Shown here: in pieces, positions 63,459 through 64,000 of the stretch
Numbering within the stretch: position 1 is the first letter of the stretch
Layout of the letters: every line of letters starts with the position of its first letter
DNA from: Neochlamydia sp. AcF84
GTDB lineage: Bacteria; Chlamydiota; Chlamydiia; Chlamydiales; Parachlamydiaceae
Length of the DNA: 64,000 nucleotides
Assembly: GCF_011087585.1 (NCBI RefSeq)
Contig: NZ_VJOT01000061.1
Location: forward strand, 1-64,000
Reading direction: 5' to 3'
Program-made: the position numbers and the translations under genes
Notes under the pieces: generated by a model
What the model was told of the DNA's origin: nothing
The model's database searches: none
What the model saw: the letters and a program-made list of their open reading frames with translations, nothing else

Positions 63459-64000
63459 GTTTAATCTCTTGAAGTTTTTGGTGCAACCGCTGCCCTTCTT
63501 CTAAAGCTTGAGAATAGAGCTTTTCATCTGGCGCTGTGCCACTATAACGCTGAAAATCGATAGACAGCAGCAAAGCACGTACTTCGCCTGCAATCCCCTC
63601 CAAAGGTAGATCTGCTCCTACAACTTCTTGGTGATTAATTAGGCCACATTCAAATAATTGCTGGATTAACAATCGATGAAGCAATTCATAAAAGAGAAGA
63701 GAATTTTGGGGGGCTTTTAACATCTCTTGATACATGCCTAAGCTCGTCTTCTTTTTTGCTTTCCCTCCTCGAATTTTTAGTGAAACTTGTAATTTATATT
63801 GCAGTCCCACTACTCCTAAGCTTAAAGGAATTAACCCTATTACCCACCAAGAACCCAAAATTTTATTCCTTAAATCGGCAGGGTCTAAAGATTGCATTTG
63901 ATAGAAAGCTAAAGGAGGCAGATGCTGATAGCTCTTTATCCATTCTGCTAAAGTTTCTTGGCTTTGAAAGGTTATAGGAAGAGAAGAGGCCAGATCAGTA
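63451..64000 (-). CDS. BatD-like protein, C-terminal part (runs off the window)
   Basis: The frame stays open to the window edge (residues LASSLPITFQSQETLAEWIK before the first Met at 63897), so this is the C-terminal piece of a longer gene. It has a membrane helix (SWWVIGLIPLSLGVVGLQY) followed by a helical cytoplasmic region, as at the end of BatD proteins. The stop overlaps the BatE-like start by eight bases. Assignment is by context and layout; a search with the full gene would settle it. Confidence 0.5.
   Translation of the reverse strand, partial: TDLASSLPITFQSQETLAEWIKSYQHLPPLAFYQMQSLDPADLRNKILGSWWVIGLIPLSLGVVGLQYKLQVSLKIRGGKAKKKTSLGMYQEMLKAPQNSLLFYELLHRLLIQQLFECGLINHQEVVGADLPLEGIAGEVRALLLSIDFQRYSGTAPDEKLYSQALEEGQRLHQKLQEIKHG

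Noticed and set aside
1-64000. tRNA or rRNA genes and CRISPR arrays
   Set aside because: No cloverleaf with a GTTCGA-type arm, no rRNA signature and no regularly spaced repeats with unique spacers were seen; the only regular repeat is the coding 69-bp LRR unit.

Overview
The window is AT-rich bacterial chromosome whose gene content points to the phylum Chlamydiae, and within it to an amoeba-associated Parachlamydiaceae-type organism (Neochlamydia is my best guess, by inference). The evidence is a set of chlamydial neighbourhoods recalled from Chlamydia genomes (hrcA-grpE-dnaK; rseP-dxr; rpsL-rpsG-fusA-rpsJ; rodA/birA/nifU/nifS/gpmA/pseudouridine synthase; glgC plus a phosphoesterase; a DUF47 protein plus a Pit transporter), the Inc-like bilobed hydrophobic coiled-coil proteins, a SycD/LcrH-type type III secretion chaperone, and many eukaryote-like domains (F-box, U-box, LRR, OTU).

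Layout. 1-4.6 kb: three Inc-like membrane/coiled-coil genes, the first two with matching promoters. 4.7-8.75 kb: heat-shock operon hrcA-grpE-dnaK with a CIRCE-like operator and a strong terminator. 9.1-16.3 kb (minus strand): an accessory island of three paralogous unknown proteins, a protein ending in a CaaX-like tetrapeptide, and two related U-box proteins; a decayed frame follows. 17.2-24.5 kb: rseP, dxr, then rpsL-rpsG-fusA-rpsJ. 24.8-34.2 kb: rodA with two small envelope genes, birA, an F-box/LRR gene lying inside an otherwise conserved block, nifU-nifS-gpmA, a pseudouridine synthase and an Rsm22-like methyltransferase. 34.2-38.3 kb: an unknown gene and a minus-strand operon of SycD-like chaperone, membrane protein and OTU-type cysteine protease. 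38.9-41.7 kb: phosphate transport genes and a secreted protein. 41.8-51.5 kb: F-box/beta-propeller protein, a pseudogene, glycogen phosphorylase, a solute-binding protein and a giant F-box/LRR protein with about 30 repeats. 52.6-54.7 kb: glgC and a phosphoesterase. 55-58.6 kb: an ISAs1-type transposase remnant, a kinase-like protein with a helical partner gene, and a decayed copy of that partner. 58.8-64 kb: an adenosylcobalamin-dependent ribonucleotide reductase behind a tandem pair of NrdR-like boxes, a few unknowns, and the start of a BatE/BatD-like pair running off the end.

How the genes fit together. The housekeeping blocks (protein folding, translation, isoprenoid and peptidoglycan synthesis, biotinylation, glycogen) alternate with accessory segments that look like host-manipulation genes. 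Six genes point to one target, the host ubiquitin system: three F-box proteins (two LRR, one propeller), two U-box proteins and one OTU protease. The OTU gene lies in an operon with a type III secretion chaperone. The items I consider most worth following are the kinase-like gene and its partner, the chaperone/OTU operon, the U-box/CaaX operon, the NifS/NifU pair that lacks its canonical catalytic residues, and the NrdR-like control region of the class II ribonucleotide reductase.

No rRNA or tRNA gene, CRISPR array, replication origin or intact insertion sequence was recognised. All family assignments come from reading motifs by eye; no database search was run.
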